Position numbers and translations under genes: made by a program. The notes under the pieces were generated by a model. The model saw nothing but the letters and a program-made list of their open reading frames with translations, was not told the DNA's origin and made no database searches. From the NCBI RefSeq assembly GCF_001421705.1, contig NZ_LMKO01000012.1:64547-128546 (forward strand): 64,000 nucleotides of DNA, read 5' to 3'. Shown here one piece after another: positions 21,904 to 30,405 of this stretch; position 1 is the stretch's first letter; every line of letters starts with the position of its first letter. This DNA comes from Xylophilus sp. Leaf220. GTDB taxonomy: Bacteria > Pseudomonadota > Gammaproteobacteria > Burkholderiales > Burkholderiaceae_C.

Positions 21904-23379
21904 ATGCAACAAGAGATTCTGATCAACTGGTCGCCCCAGGAGACGCGCGTGGCCGTGATCGAGCATGGCGCGGTGCAGGAACTGCACGTCGAGCGGCCGC
22001 TGGAGCGAGGGCTGGTCGGCAACGTCTACCTCGGCAAGGTGTCGCGGGTGCTGCCGGGCATGCAGTCGGCCTTCATCGACATCGGTCTGGAGCGTGCCGC
22101 TTTCCTGCACGTCGCCGACCTGTGGCATCCGCCGGCCGAGGGCGAATCGCTCACCCAGGCGCGCCAGTCGCAGCCGGTGGTACCGATCGAGAAGCAGGTG
22201 TTCGAAGGCCAGGCACTGCTGGTGCAGGTGATCAAGGACGCGATCGGCACCAAGGGCGCGCGCCTCTCCACCCAGATCAGCGTCGCGGGGCGGCTGCTGG
22301 TGTTCCTGCCGCAGGACGACCACATCGGCGTGTCGCAGAAGATTCCTGCGGTGCAGCGCGACGCGTTGCGCAAGCGGCTGCAGGCGCTTTCGGGCACCGG
22401 CAAGGGCGGCTTCATCCTGCGCACCAACGGCGAGGAATCGAGCGACGCCGAACTGGCCGAGGACATCGCCTACCTGCGCAAGACCTGGGCGCGGATCCGC
22501 AAGGCGTCGATGGAGCTGCCGCCGAAATCGCTGCTGCACAACGACCTCGACCTGCTGCAGCGGGTGCTGCGCGACCTGGTGGGCGAGGAGACGCAGACCA
22601 TCCGCATCGACTCGCAGGAGCAGCACGCGCGGCTGCTGGCCTTCGGCCGCGAATTCATGCCGGCGGCCACGCCCAAGCTGCAGCACTACAAGGGCGAGCG
22701 TCCGATCTTCGACCTGTACGCGGTGGACGAGGAAATCGCCCGCGCGCTGGGCCGGCGGGTCGACCTCAAGTCGGGCGGCTACCTGATCGTCGACCAGACC
22801 GAGGCGCTGACCACGGTGGACGTGAACACCGGCGGCTTCGTCGGCGCCCGCAATTTCGACGACACCATCTTCAAGACCAACCTGGAAGCGGCGCAGGCGA
22901 TCGCGCGGCAGCTACGACTGCGCAACCTGGGCGGCATCGTCATCGTCGATTTCATCGACATGGTGCGTCCCGACCACCAGCAGGCGGTGCTGGCCGAGTT
23001 CGGCAGGCAGCTGGCGCGCGACCGGGTCAAGACCTCGGCGGGCGGCTTCTCGCCGCTGGGCCTGGTCGAGATGACCCGCAAGCGCACCCGCGAATCGCTG
23101 GCCCACATGCTCTGCGAGCCCTGCGCCGTGTGCCAGGGCAAGGGCAGCGTGAAGACCGCCCGCAGCGTGACCTACGACATCCTGCGGGAGATCCTGCGCG
23201 AGGCACGGCAGTTCCATCCGCGCGAATTCCGGGTGGTGGCGTCGCCCAAGGTGGTGGAGCTGTTCCTCGACGAGGAAAGCCAGCACCTGGCCAGCCTGTC
23301 GGATTTCATCGGCAAGCCGATCTCGCTGCAGGCCGAGACGGCGATGGGGCAGGAGCAGTACGACATCGTGCTGCTGTGA
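21904..23379 (+). CDS. rng: Ribonuclease G
   Basis: 491 residues, standard RNase G length. An S1-like RNA-binding domain lies at about 38-125 (VYLGKVSRVLPGMQSAFIDI). The catalytic DNase-I-like domain has the two metal-binding Asp regions TTVDVNTGGFVGARN and IVIVDFIDMVRPDH, and the zinc-link CEPCAVCQGKG near residue 404. It processes 16S rRNA 5' ends and some mRNAs. There is no long C-terminal scaffold, which separates it from RNase E. It ends the purD operon; a repeat element follows before the convergent msbA. Confidence 0.97.
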   Translation: MQQEILINWSPQETRVAVIEHGAVQELHVERPLERGLVGNVYLGKVSRVLPGMQSAFIDIGLERAAFLHVADLWHPPAEGESLTQARQSQPVVPIEKQVFEGQALLVQVIKDAIGTKGARLSTQISVAGRLLVFLPQDDHIGVSQKIPAVQRDALRKRLQALSGTGKGGFILRTNGEESSDAELAEDIAYLRKTWARIRKASMELPPKSLLHNDLDLLQRVLRDLVGEETQTIRIDSQEQHARLLAFGREFMPAATPKLQHYKGERPIFDLYAVDEEIARALGRRVDLKSGGYLIVDQTEALTTVDVNTGGFVGARNFDDTIFKTNLEAAQAIARQLRLRNLGGIVIVDFIDMVRPDHQQAVLAEFGRQLARDRVKTSAGGFSPLGLVEMTRKRTRESLAHMLCEPCAVCQGKGSVKTARSVTYDILREILREARQFHPREFRVVASPKVVELFLDEESQHLASLSDFIGKPISLQAETAMGQEQYDIVLL

Positions 23380-23475
23380 GCCACGGGACCCGGCAGGGCC
23401 GGTGAGGGCTCGGACGATCGGGTGGAGCGGTGCCAAGGACCCATCGCCAATCCCGACCGCCCGGGCGGACTGAAC

Positions 23476-23545
23476 GATAGTTTCAAGTATCCATTAGGCC
23501 TCTAGCCGGCGTCTGAAGCCGGCTTCTAGCTATTTATTTTGTAGC
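23476..23545 (-). repeat. Dispersed repeat copy R5 (inverted; head plus hairpin)
   Basis: On the plus strand the order is hairpin then head: TAGCCGGC (23503-23510), loop, GCCGGCTTCTA (23518-23527), head GCTATTTATTTTGTAGC (23529-23545). A second head-like GATAGTTTCAAGTATC lies at 23476-23491 on the other side, making the copy nearly symmetrical. It fills the gap between the convergent ends of rng and msbA and could end both transcripts. Confidence 0.7.
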
Positions 23546-23626
23546 AAAAGGCCATTGTGGGGGCCCTGCCCGGTCAACAAGCCCCTCCGACCCGACCCGA
23601 CCCGCCGGTGCAGCGCGGCGCAACGT

Positions 23627-25483
23627 TCAGGCTTGGACGTCAGGCATGTCCGTCGGCGCTGCCGCAGCTTGCCGTTGCACCGCCGGCGTGTGCAGCCGCG
23701 CATACAGCCCGTCGAGGGCCAGCAGCTGGGCATGGGTGCCCTGTTCGGCGATGCGGCCCTGCTGCATCACCACCACCCGGTCGGCGTTCTCGATCGTGCT
23801 CAGCCGGTGGGCGATGACCAGGGTGGTGCGGCCCTGCATGACCCGCTGCAGGGCTTGCTGCACCAGGCGCTCCGACGCGTTGTCGAGCGCGGAGGTGGCC
23901 TCGTCCAGGATCAGGATCGGCGCGTCCTTGTACAGCGCCCGGGCGATCGCCAGCCGCTGGCGCTGGCCACCCGAGAGCTGCGCCGCGTTGTGGCCAACCT
24001 GCGAATCCATGCCCTGCGGCATCGCATCCACATGCGCGGCCAGGTTGGCGGCCTCCAGGCAGTCCTGCAGCCGCTGGCGGTCGACCGGCTGGCCCATGGC
24101 CACGTTGGCGGCGACGGTGTCGTTGAGCATCACGACGTCCTGGCTGACCATCGCGAACTGGGCGCGCAGCGCCGGCAGGTGCCAGTCCGCCACGTCGTGG
24201 CCCTGCAGGGATACGCTGCCCGCGGTCGGCAGCACGAAACGCGGCAGCAGGTTGGCCAGCGTCGTCTTGCCCGAGCCCGACGGCCCGACGAAGGCGACCA
24301 CCTCGCCCGGCGCGATCCGCAGGCTGATCCGGTCGAGCGCGGGTGCGCCGTCGTCGCGGTAGGCGACCGTCACCTCGCGCAGTTCGATGCCGCCGCGCGT
24401 CGCTGCATCGGCCGCAGCGGGCCGCCAAGTGCCGCCGTCTTCGGTGCGTACCTCCTCCATCAGCAGCAGGCCGCGCTCCAGCGCCGCCACGCCGCGGGTG
24501 ATCGGCCCGGCCACTTCGGCCAGCCGCCGGATCGGCGCGATCAGCATCAGCATCGCGGTGATGAAGGCGACGAAGCCACCCACGCTGACGCCGGCCGAGG
24601 TGACGCCCGCCCGGTCCTGCCAGAGCGCGGTGACGATCACCGCCGACAGCGCGGCCGCCGCCAGCAATTGCGTCAGCGGGGTCATCGAGGCAGACGCGAT
24701 CGTCGACTTGATCGCCAGCCCGCGCAGCCGCCGGCTCAGGTCGGTGAAGCGGGCGGATTGCGCATCCTGCGCCGCATGCAGCCGCACCATGCGGTGGGCC
24801 AGCACGTTCTCCTCCACCACGTAGGCCAGGTCGTCGGTCGCCTTCTGCCCGCTCTTGGTGACGCGGTAGAGCCTGCGCGACAGCGTCTTCATGATCCACG
24901 CCACGCCCGGGATCAGCACGCCGACGATCAGCGTCAACTGCCAGTTCAGGTAGAGCAGGTACACCAACAGCGCCACCAGGGTGAAGCCGTCGCGCGAGAG
25001 TCCCAGCAGGGCCTGCACCAGCAGCGTGGCGCCGGTCTGCACCTCGTAGACCACCGTGTTCGACAGCGCGCTGGCAGACTGGCGCGAGAAGAGTCCCATC
25101 TCGGCAGACAGCAGGTGCTGGAACATCGCGTGCCGCAGCCGCATCATCCCTTCGTTGGCGATGCGGGCCAGCGCGTATTGCGACACGAACTGCGCCGCGC
25201 CGCGCACCGCGAACAGGCCGACGATCGCCACCGGCACCATCCACAGCTGAAGCCGTCCCTGCACGAAGCCGCGGTCGAGCAGCGGCTGCATGAAGGCGGG
25301 GATCAGGGGCTCGGTGACAGCCGCCACCAGGGTGGCGACGATGGCCAGCCCCCAGGCCGCGCGCTGCCCGCCGAAGTAGGCGGAGAGGCGGCGCAGCCGC
25401 GCCATCAGGGTGGGCGCGGCAGCGGGGGTCGCTGGGGCGGGGGAGGGGGCCGCCTGCGCGGGGCCGGCGTCGGTGCTGGGCAT
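23627..25483 (-). CDS. msbA: Lipid A export ABC transporter, permease/ATPase (MsbA-like)
   Basis: 618 residues. The N-terminal six-helix ABC exporter domain occupies about 25-345 (TEPLIPAFMQPLLDRGF in the first extracellular loop is typical of MsbA). The C-terminal ATPase has Walker A FVGPSGSGKTTLANLL, signature LSGGQRQRLAIARAL and Walker B ILILDEATSALDNAS. It flips lipid A-core from the inner to the outer leaflet of the inner membrane. The Ala/Pro-rich first 20 residues are unusual but harmless. It is a single gene, divergent from tolB. Another half-size lipid or drug exporter is possible, but length and motifs favour MsbA. Confidence 0.88.
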   Translation of the reverse strand: MPSTDAGPAQAAPSPAPATPAAAPTLMARLRRLSAYFGGQRAAWGLAIVATLVAAVTEPLIPAFMQPLLDRGFVQGRLQLWMVPVAIVGLFAVRGAAQFVSQYALARIANEGMMRLRHAMFQHLLSAEMGLFSRQSASALSNTVVYEVQTGATLLVQALLGLSRDGFTLVALLVYLLYLNWQLTLIVGVLIPGVAWIMKTLSRRLYRVTKSGQKATDDLAYVVEENVLAHRMVRLHAAQDAQSARFTDLSRRLRGLAIKSTIASASMTPLTQLLAAAALSAVIVTALWQDRAGVTSAGVSVGGFVAFITAMLMLIAPIRRLAEVAGPITRGVAALERGLLLMEEVRTEDGGTWRPAAADAATRGGIELREVTVAYRDDGAPALDRISLRIAPGEVVAFVGPSGSGKTTLANLLPRFVLPTAGSVSLQGHDVADWHLPALRAQFAMVSQDVVMLNDTVAANVAMGQPVDRQRLQDCLEAANLAAHVDAMPQGMDSQVGHNAAQLSGGQRQRLAIARALYKDAPILILDEATSALDNASERLVQQALQRVMQGRTTLVIAHRLSTIENADRVVVMQQGRIAEQGTHAQLLALDGLYARLHTPAVQRQAAAAPTDMPDVQA

Positions 25484-25628
25484 GGGCAGCGGATTCTACG
25501 GGTGCCGAAATCGCCGGGAGGCCTGAACTTTTTGTGACAGCGGGTCTCAGCCACTGTGTAACATCGCACCTCTGCAACACCGTGGTGTGCCTCGCCTGCG
25601 CGACGCGCCGACCAAGCCTTTGCTGCCA

Positions 25629-26948
25629 ATGAAATACCCCAGTCCCGTACCCTCGCCTGACTCCCTTCGTTTTTCCGCCAGGCGCAGAGGTATCGTGGCC
25701 TCGCTGGCAGGCGCCTCCGTCCTGCCGGCCTTCGCCCAGTTCCGTGTCGAGATCACCGGCGTCGGCCTGCGCCAGATCCCCATCGCCATCGTGCCGTTCA
25801 AGGGCGATGCGCAATCGCCGCAGAAGATCGGCGCCATCGTGTTGGCCGACCTGGAGCGCAGCGGCCAGTTCACCAGCATAGACGCCGCGGGCGAGACGCT
25901 CGACGAGACCAGCCGCCCCGACCTGGGCGTGTGGAAGCAGAAGTCGGCCGACGCGGTCGTCGGCGGCAGCGTCACCCGGCAGTCCGATGGCCGTTTCGAC
26001 GTGCGCTTCCGCCTGTGGGACACCGCCAAAGGGCAGGACCTGGGCGGCCAGAGCTTCGTGGTGCCCGCGGGCGACCTGCGCCTGGCGGCGCACCGCATCT
26101 CCGACTACATCTACGAAAAGCTGACCGGCGAGAAGGGCGTGTTCTCGACCCGGATCGCCTACGTCACCAAGGCCGGCTCCAAGTACACGCTGTGGGTGGC
26201 CGATGCCGACGGCGAGAACGCGCAGGCCGCGCTGTCGAGCCCCGAGCCGATCATCTCCCCGGCCTGGTCGCCCAACGGCGGGCAGCTGGCCTACGTATCG
26301 TTCGAGTCGCGCAAACCGGTCGTCTACGTGCACGAAGTGGCCAGCGGCCGGCGCCGGCTGATCGCCAACTTCCGCGGCTCCAACAGCGCGCCCGCATGGT
26401 CGCCCGACGGGTCCTCGCTGGCCGTCACGCTCAGCCGCGACGGCGGCTCGCAGCTCTACACCATCAGCTCCAACGGCGGCGAGCCCAAGCGGCTGATGCA
26501 GAGCAGCGGCATCGACACCGAGCCCGTCTTCTCCGCCGACGGCCGCACCATCTACTTCGTGAGCGACCGGGGCGGCGCGCCGCAGATCTACCGCATCGGT
26601 GCGTCGGGCGGCAACGCCGAGCGGGTGACCTTCACCGGCTCCTACAACATTTCGCCCACCCTGAGCCCCGACGGCCGGTATCTCGCCTACATTTCGCGCA
26701 TCGGCGGCGCCTTCAAGCTGCAGGTCATGGAGTTGGCGAGCGGTACGGTGACCTCGATCACCGATTCGTCCGCCGACGAGAACCCCAGCTTCGCTCCCAA
26801 CGGCCGCCTGATCGTCTACGCCACCTTGCTGCAAGGCCGCGAAGCCCTGATGACCACCACGCTCGACGGAAAGATCAAGGCCCGCCTGGCAGGGCAGGGC
26901 GGCGACATCCGCGAGCCGGACTGGGGTCCGTTCCAGAAGCAACCCTGA
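25629..26948 (+). CDS. tolB: Tol-Pal system beta-propeller protein TolB
   Basis: 439 residues from the ATG of [15 protein letters not shown]; a GTG at 25587 would add 14 residues before this point. The signal peptide ends LPAFAQ. The N-domain ([13 protein letters not shown]) is followed by a six-bladed propeller with visible repeats [63 protein letters not shown] and [15 protein letters not shown]. It is periplasmic, binds Pal and TolA, and helps constrict the outer membrane at division. pal and cpoB follow on the same strand, but tolQRA are not next to it: msbA lies divergently upstream. Confidence 0.97.
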   Translation: MKYPSPVPSPDSLRFSARRRGIVASLAGASVLPAFAQFRVEITGVGLRQIPIAIVPFKGDAQSPQKIGAIVLADLERSGQFTSIDAAGETLDETSRPDLGVWKQKSADAVVGGSVTRQSDGRFDVRFRLWDTAKGQDLGGQSFVVPAGDLRLAAHRISDYIYEKLTGEKGVFSTRIAYVTKAGSKYTLWVADADGENAQAALSSPEPIISPAWSPNGGQLAYVSFESRKPVVYVHEVASGRRRLIANFRGSNSAPAWSPDGSSLAVTLSRDGGSQLYTISSNGGEPKRLMQSSGIDTEPVFSADGRTIYFVSDRGGAPQIYRIGASGGNAERVTFTGSYNISPTLSPDGRYLAYISRIGGAFKLQVMELASGTVTSITDSSADENPSFAPNGRLIVYATLLQGREALMTTTLDGKIKARLAGQGGDIREPDWGPFQKQP

Positions 26949-26990
26949 CAGTTTTCCAGTCAATAAACCTAGATATCTCCGGAGGTCACC

Positions 26991-27527
26991 ATGTTCAAGA
27001 AAATCGCCCTGGCTCTTGCCATCACCGCACTGGTCGCGGGCTGCAGCTCACCCGTCAAGCTCGACGAAGCACCCGTGACCGACCTGGGCACCAGCGGAAA
27101 CGCCGGAGCCGGAGCCAACGGCAGCCGTGGCGCGACGTCCGGCGTGGCACCGGTCAACCTCAACGGTGCCGGTGCCGACGCGGCCGGTCCGGTGGGCGTG
27201 GCCCGCATCATCTATTTCGACTACGACAGCTACTCGATCAAGCCCGAGTTCCAGTCGGTCATCGAAGCGCATTCGCGTTTCCTGCGTGCCAATTCGCAGC
27301 GCCGCGTGTCGGTCGAAGGCCACACCGACGAGCGCGGCGGTCGCGAGTACAACCTGGCCCTTGGCCAGAAGCGCGCAGAAGCCGTGCGCCGTGCGTTCGG
27401 CCTGCTGGGCGTGACCGACACCCAGGTCGAGGCAGTGAGCTTCGGCAAGGAGAAGCCGGCGGTGTCGGGCAACGACGAAGCCGCGTTCGCGCAGAACCGC
27501 CGCGCCGAGATCTCCTACCGTCAATGA
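26991..27527 (+). CDS. pal: Peptidoglycan-associated lipoprotein Pal
   Basis: 178 residues. The lipobox is ALVAGC, giving an acylated Cys at about residue 18 and an outer-membrane lipoprotein. The C-terminal OmpA-like domain (about 65-175) shows IIYFDYDSYSIKPEFQ, the peptidoglycan-binding EGHTDERGGREYNLALGQKR, and QNRRAEISYRQ at the end. A strong GGAGG site lies seven bases before the start. It anchors the outer membrane to peptidoglycan together with TolB. Its stop overlaps the cpoB start (ATGA). Confidence 0.98.
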   Translation: MFKKIALALAITALVAGCSSPVKLDEAPVTDLGTSGNAGAGANGSRGATSGVAPVNLNGAGADAAGPVGVARIIYFDYDSYSIKPEFQSVIEAHSRFLRANSQRRVSVEGHTDERGGREYNLALGQKRAEAVRRAFGLLGVTDTQVEAVSFGKEKPAVSGNDEAAFAQNRRAEISYRQ

Positions 27528-28318
27528 TCGGTATCCCAATGACCGGCCGCCGCTGGGCGGCCGTAGCCTTAGCGACCGCCGCTGCCTGCAGCGGCGGTTT
27601 TGCGCATGCGGGCTTGTTCGACGACGACGAAGCCCGCCGCGCCATCCTGGAGATTCGCCAGCAGATCGACAACAACCGCGCCCAGATCGGCCGGGTGGGC
27701 GACGATCTGAAGCGGTCGAACGAAGAGAACGCACAGCTGCGCCGCAGCCTGCTCACGCTCCAGGGCCAGATCGAGACCCTGCGGGCCGACCAAGCCACGA
27801 TGCGCGGCCAGAACGAGCAGCTGGTGCGCGACGTGTCCGAGCTGCAAAAGCGGCAGAAGGACATCGCCCAGGGCGTGGACGAGCGCTTGCGTCAGTTCGA
27901 ACCGGCCAAGGTCAACCTCGACGGCGTGGAGTTCGCAGTCGATCCGAACGAGAAGCGTGATTTCGACGCGGCCCTGGCCGTGTTCCAGAAGGGCGACTTC
28001 GCCGGCGCGCAGAGCGCGTTCGATACGTTCATCAAGCGTTATCCGAAAAGCGGCTACACGGTGCAGGCGCTGTTCTGGCTCGGCAACGCGCAGTATGCCA
28101 ACCGCAACTACCGCGATGCCATCGTCAACTTCCGCTCGCTGCTGTCGCAGGCGCCGAGCCATGCGCGCGCCCCGGAGGCCGCACTGGCTATCGCCAATTG
28201 CCAGGCCGAACTGAAGGATGTGAAGGCCGCCCGCAAGACGCTGGAAGACCTGATCAAGGCCTACCCGCAATCCGAAGCCGCCGCAGCGGCCAAGGAACGG
28301 CTGTCGCGCCTGAAGTGA
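27524..28318 (+). CDS. cpoB: Cell division coordinator CpoB (YbgF)
   Basis: 264 residues from the ATG overlapping the pal stop, or 259 from the ATG at 27539. A signal peptide ends FAHAGLFDDDEARR. Residues about 35-115 form a Gln/Glu/Arg-rich coiled coil (trimerisation), followed by TPR repeats (FDAALAVFQKGDFAGAQSAF, YTVQALFWLGNAQYANRNYR, ALAIANCQAELKDVKAA). CpoB is periplasmic and links peptidoglycan synthesis to Tol-driven constriction. The signal-peptide codons contain a strong stem-loop plus T-run (27575-27601), which may cut transcription after pal. Confidence 0.94.
   Translation: MIGIPMTGRRWAAVALATAAACSGGFAHAGLFDDDEARRAILEIRQQIDNNRAQIGRVGDDLKRSNEENAQLRRSLLTLQGQIETLRADQATMRGQNEQLVRDVSELQKRQKDIAQGVDERLRQFEPAKVNLDGVEFAVDPNEKRDFDAALAVFQKGDFAGAQSAFDTFIKRYPKSGYTVQALFWLGNAQYANRNYRDAIVNFRSLLSQAPSHARAPEAALAIANCQAELKDVKAARKTLEDLIKAYPQSEAAAAAKERLSRLK
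27575..27601 (+). terminator. Terminator-like hairpin inside the start of cpoB
   Basis: ACCGCCGCTGC (27575-27585) and GCAGCGGCGGT (27588-27598) form an 11-bp inverted repeat with a very tight centre, ending in TTTT (27598-27601). It lies about 50 bases after the pal stop, within cpoB codons for the signal peptide. Confidence 0.45.
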
Positions 28319-28334
28319 TGGCGGGGTTGCCGGC

Positions 28335-29171
28335 ATGACCGCCGTGGTCGCGCCCGGCGACATCCCGCCCGCCGCAGGGCTGCCGGAGGAGGCAGACGCG
28401 GCACGCCGCTTCGGCGGCCTGGAGCGACTCTACGGCGTGGATGGCGCTCAGCGCATCCGCCGCTCGTGCGTCGCGGTCGTCGGCATCGGCGGTGTCGGTT
28501 CCTGGACGGCCGAGGCGCTGGCCCGCAGCGGCGTGGCCGGGCTGGTGCTGATCGACCTCGACCATATTGCCGAATCCAACGTCAACCGCCAGATCCACGC
28601 GCTCACGCCCACCGTGGGCCAGGCCAAGATCCTGGCGATGCGCGACCGCATCGCGTTGATCAACCCCGACTGCGTCGTGCACTGCGTCGACGAGTTCGTG
28701 GAGCCCGCCAACTGGCCGGGCCTGCTGCCCTGCGCGGTGGATGCGGTGGTGGACGCCTGCGACCAGGTCAAGGCCAAGGTGGCGATGGCCGACTGGGCGC
28801 GGCGGCAGGGCAGGCACTTCCCGTTCGTGTCGGTAGGGGCCGCCGGCGGCAAGCGGCAGGCGCACCTGGTGGACTTGGCCGATCTCAGCGCCACCACGCA
28901 CGACCCGTTGCTGGCCCAACTGCGCTACCGGCTGCGCCGTGCGCACGGCGCCCCGAAGGACGGCAAGCCGATCGGGATCCGCTGCGTCTTCAGCCGGGAA
29001 GCGGTGGCGCCGCCGGACGCATCCTGCGCGATCGACGGTAACGGCTCGCTCAACTGCCACGGCTACGGGTCGGTGGTGAGCGTCACCGCCACCTTCGGCA
29101 TGGTGGCCGCGGGCTGGGTGCTGGACCGCCTGGCCGCGCAAGGCGCGGCGGGTGCGCCGGGCGCGCCGTGA
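28335..29171 (+). CDS. tcdA: tRNA threonylcarbamoyladenosine dehydratase
   Basis: 278 residues, E1-like ThiF/MoeB family. The nucleotide-binding loop is VVGIGGVGSWTAEALARSG (about 46-64), followed by LIDLDHIAESNVNRQIHAL and CVFSREAV; the RFGGLERLYG N-terminal motif is the TcdA/CsdL signature. It cyclises t6A37 of tRNAs to ct6A using ATP. It lies 16 bp after cpoB on the same strand, so cotranscription is possible, but function is unrelated. Confidence 0.95.
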   Translation: MTAVVAPGDIPPAAGLPEEADAARRFGGLERLYGVDGAQRIRRSCVAVVGIGGVGSWTAEALARSGVAGLVLIDLDHIAESNVNRQIHALTPTVGQAKILAMRDRIALINPDCVVHCVDEFVEPANWPGLLPCAVDAVVDACDQVKAKVAMADWARRQGRHFPFVSVGAAGGKRQAHLVDLADLSATTHDPLLAQLRYRLRRAHGAPKDGKPIGIRCVFSREAVAPPDASCAIDGNGSLNCHGYGSVVSVTATFGMVAAGWVLDRLAAQGAAGAPGAP

Positions 29172-29224
29172 GCCTGCACCGGCCGCGGCCGTCGGGCCGG
29201 CCCGCAGCCGACGATCGCACCTGA

Positions 29225-29242
29225 AAAGACAGCGTTAACATG
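29225..29242 (+). promoter_or_regulatory. Putative LacI-type operator before the regulator gene
   Basis: AAAGACAGCGTTAACATG, with a central CG and a right half GTTAACAT typical of LacI/GntR-class sites. It shares 13 of 18 positions with the site at 30347-30364 and lies 20 bases before the regulator's GTG start, which suggests autoregulation. Confidence 0.55.
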
Positions 29243-29262
29243 CGCGTTTTCGGAGCCCTGCA

Positions 29263-30297
29263 GTGACCCAAGCCCGCGAGACGGTACGGCAGCCCCGCAA
29301 GGGCCGGGGGGCGATGACGCTCGCCGATGTGTCCCGTCTGGCGGGCGTCTCGGCGATCACCGTGTCGCGTGCGCTCAATACGCCCGAGCTGGTGTCGGCC
29401 GCCACCCGCGAGAAGGTGCGGCTGGCGGTGGAGCGTACCGGCTACGTGCCCAACCTGCTGGCCGGCGGGCTGGCCTCCAACCGCAGCCGGCTGGTCGCGG
29501 CGATGGTGCCCACCATCGCCGGCCCGGTGTTCCTGGAGACGGTGCAGTCGCTCACCGAGACGCTGGCGGCCTCGGGCTACCAGCTGCTGCTGGGCCAGAG
29601 CGGCTACGACCATTCGCGCGAGGATGCGCTGATCGACGCGATGGTCGGCCGCCGGCCCGACGGCATCGTGCTGACCGGCATCATGCGGTCGGCCGGTGGC
29701 CGGCGGCGGCTGATCGCATCGGGCATTCCGGTGGTGGAGACCTGGGACCTGACGCCCACGCCGATCGACATGCTGGTCGGCTTCTCGCACGAGCGGGTGG
29801 GTGCGGCCATGGCGCAGTACCTGCTGGGCAAGGGCCGCCGCCGGATGGCGCTGGTCACCGGCGACGACCAGCGTGCCCGCGAGCGGTGCGACAGCTTCCA
29901 GCGCACGCTGCGCGCCGCCGGCATGTCCGAGGCGCCGGTCTGCACCGTGCCCGCCCCGACCACCCTGGCCGGCGGCCGCGAGGCGCTCGTTCGTCTGCTG
30001 CAGGCGCATCCGCAGATCGACGCGCTCGCCTGCAGCTCGGACGCCCTGGCCCACGGCGCGATCATCGAGGCACAGGTGCGCGGCATCGACGTGCCGGGGA
30101 GGATTGGCGTGATGGGTTTCGGCGATCTGGCCTTCGCCCGTCATGCCCATCCCGCGATCACCACGGTGCATATCGACGGCGACGCGATCGGCCGGCAGGC
30201 GGCGCGCTTCATCGTCGAGCGCGGCGACGACGCATCGGTCGGGCGGCCGAAGGTCGTGGACATCGGCTTTTCCGTGGTGGAACGCGCCAGCGCCTGA
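29263..30297 (+). CDS. LacI-family transcriptional regulator (gluconate/sugar-acid type)
   Basis: 344 residues from a GTG with GGAG eight bases upstream. The N-terminal HTH is MTLADVSRLAGVSAITVSRA (residues 18-37), followed by the hinge helix NLLAGGLASNRSRL. The periplasmic-binding-protein-like effector domain (about 75-335) ends with GDLAFARHAHPAITTVHIDG, characteristic of the gluconate-repressor (GntR) branch. It should repress the following dehydratase operon and itself, with a sugar acid as likely inducer; two related operators support this. The next gene starts 108 bases downstream. Confidence 0.93.
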   Translation: MTQARETVRQPRKGRGAMTLADVSRLAGVSAITVSRALNTPELVSAATREKVRLAVERTGYVPNLLAGGLASNRSRLVAAMVPTIAGPVFLETVQSLTETLAASGYQLLLGQSGYDHSREDALIDAMVGRRPDGIVLTGIMRSAGGRRRLIASGIPVVETWDLTPTPIDMLVGFSHERVGAAMAQYLLGKGRRRMALVTGDDQRARERCDSFQRTLRAAGMSEAPVCTVPAPTTLAGGREALVRLLQAHPQIDALACSSDALAHGAIIEAQVRGIDVPGRIGVMGFGDLAFARHAHPAITTVHIDGDAIGRQAARFIVERGDDASVGRPKVVDIGFSVVERASA

Positions 30298-30346
30298 AGA
30301 CCGGAGGTCGGCCCGGCACGAAGGGTTAACCAGCATGCGCCACAGA

Positions 30347-30364
30347 AATGACAGCGCTACCATT
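30347..30364 (+). promoter_or_regulatory. Putative LacI-type operator before the dehydratase operon
   Basis: AATGACAGCGCTACCATT, an imperfect 18-bp palindrome with AGCGCT at its centre and AATG/CATT ends. It lies 42 bases before the dehydratase start. The form fits LacI-family operators and matches the site upstream of the regulator. Confidence 0.6.
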
Positions 30365-30405
30365 CGGGCAGTTCCAACCCGGCACCTCGCGGTGCGCATC
30401 ACTCC

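Noticed and set aside
23640-26963. Very long open frame on the minus strand across msbA and tolB
   Set aside because: It is a shadow frame: it overlaps two well-recognised genes and its product is low-complexity Arg/Gly/Ala/Pro sequence typical of antisense reading in high-GC DNA.
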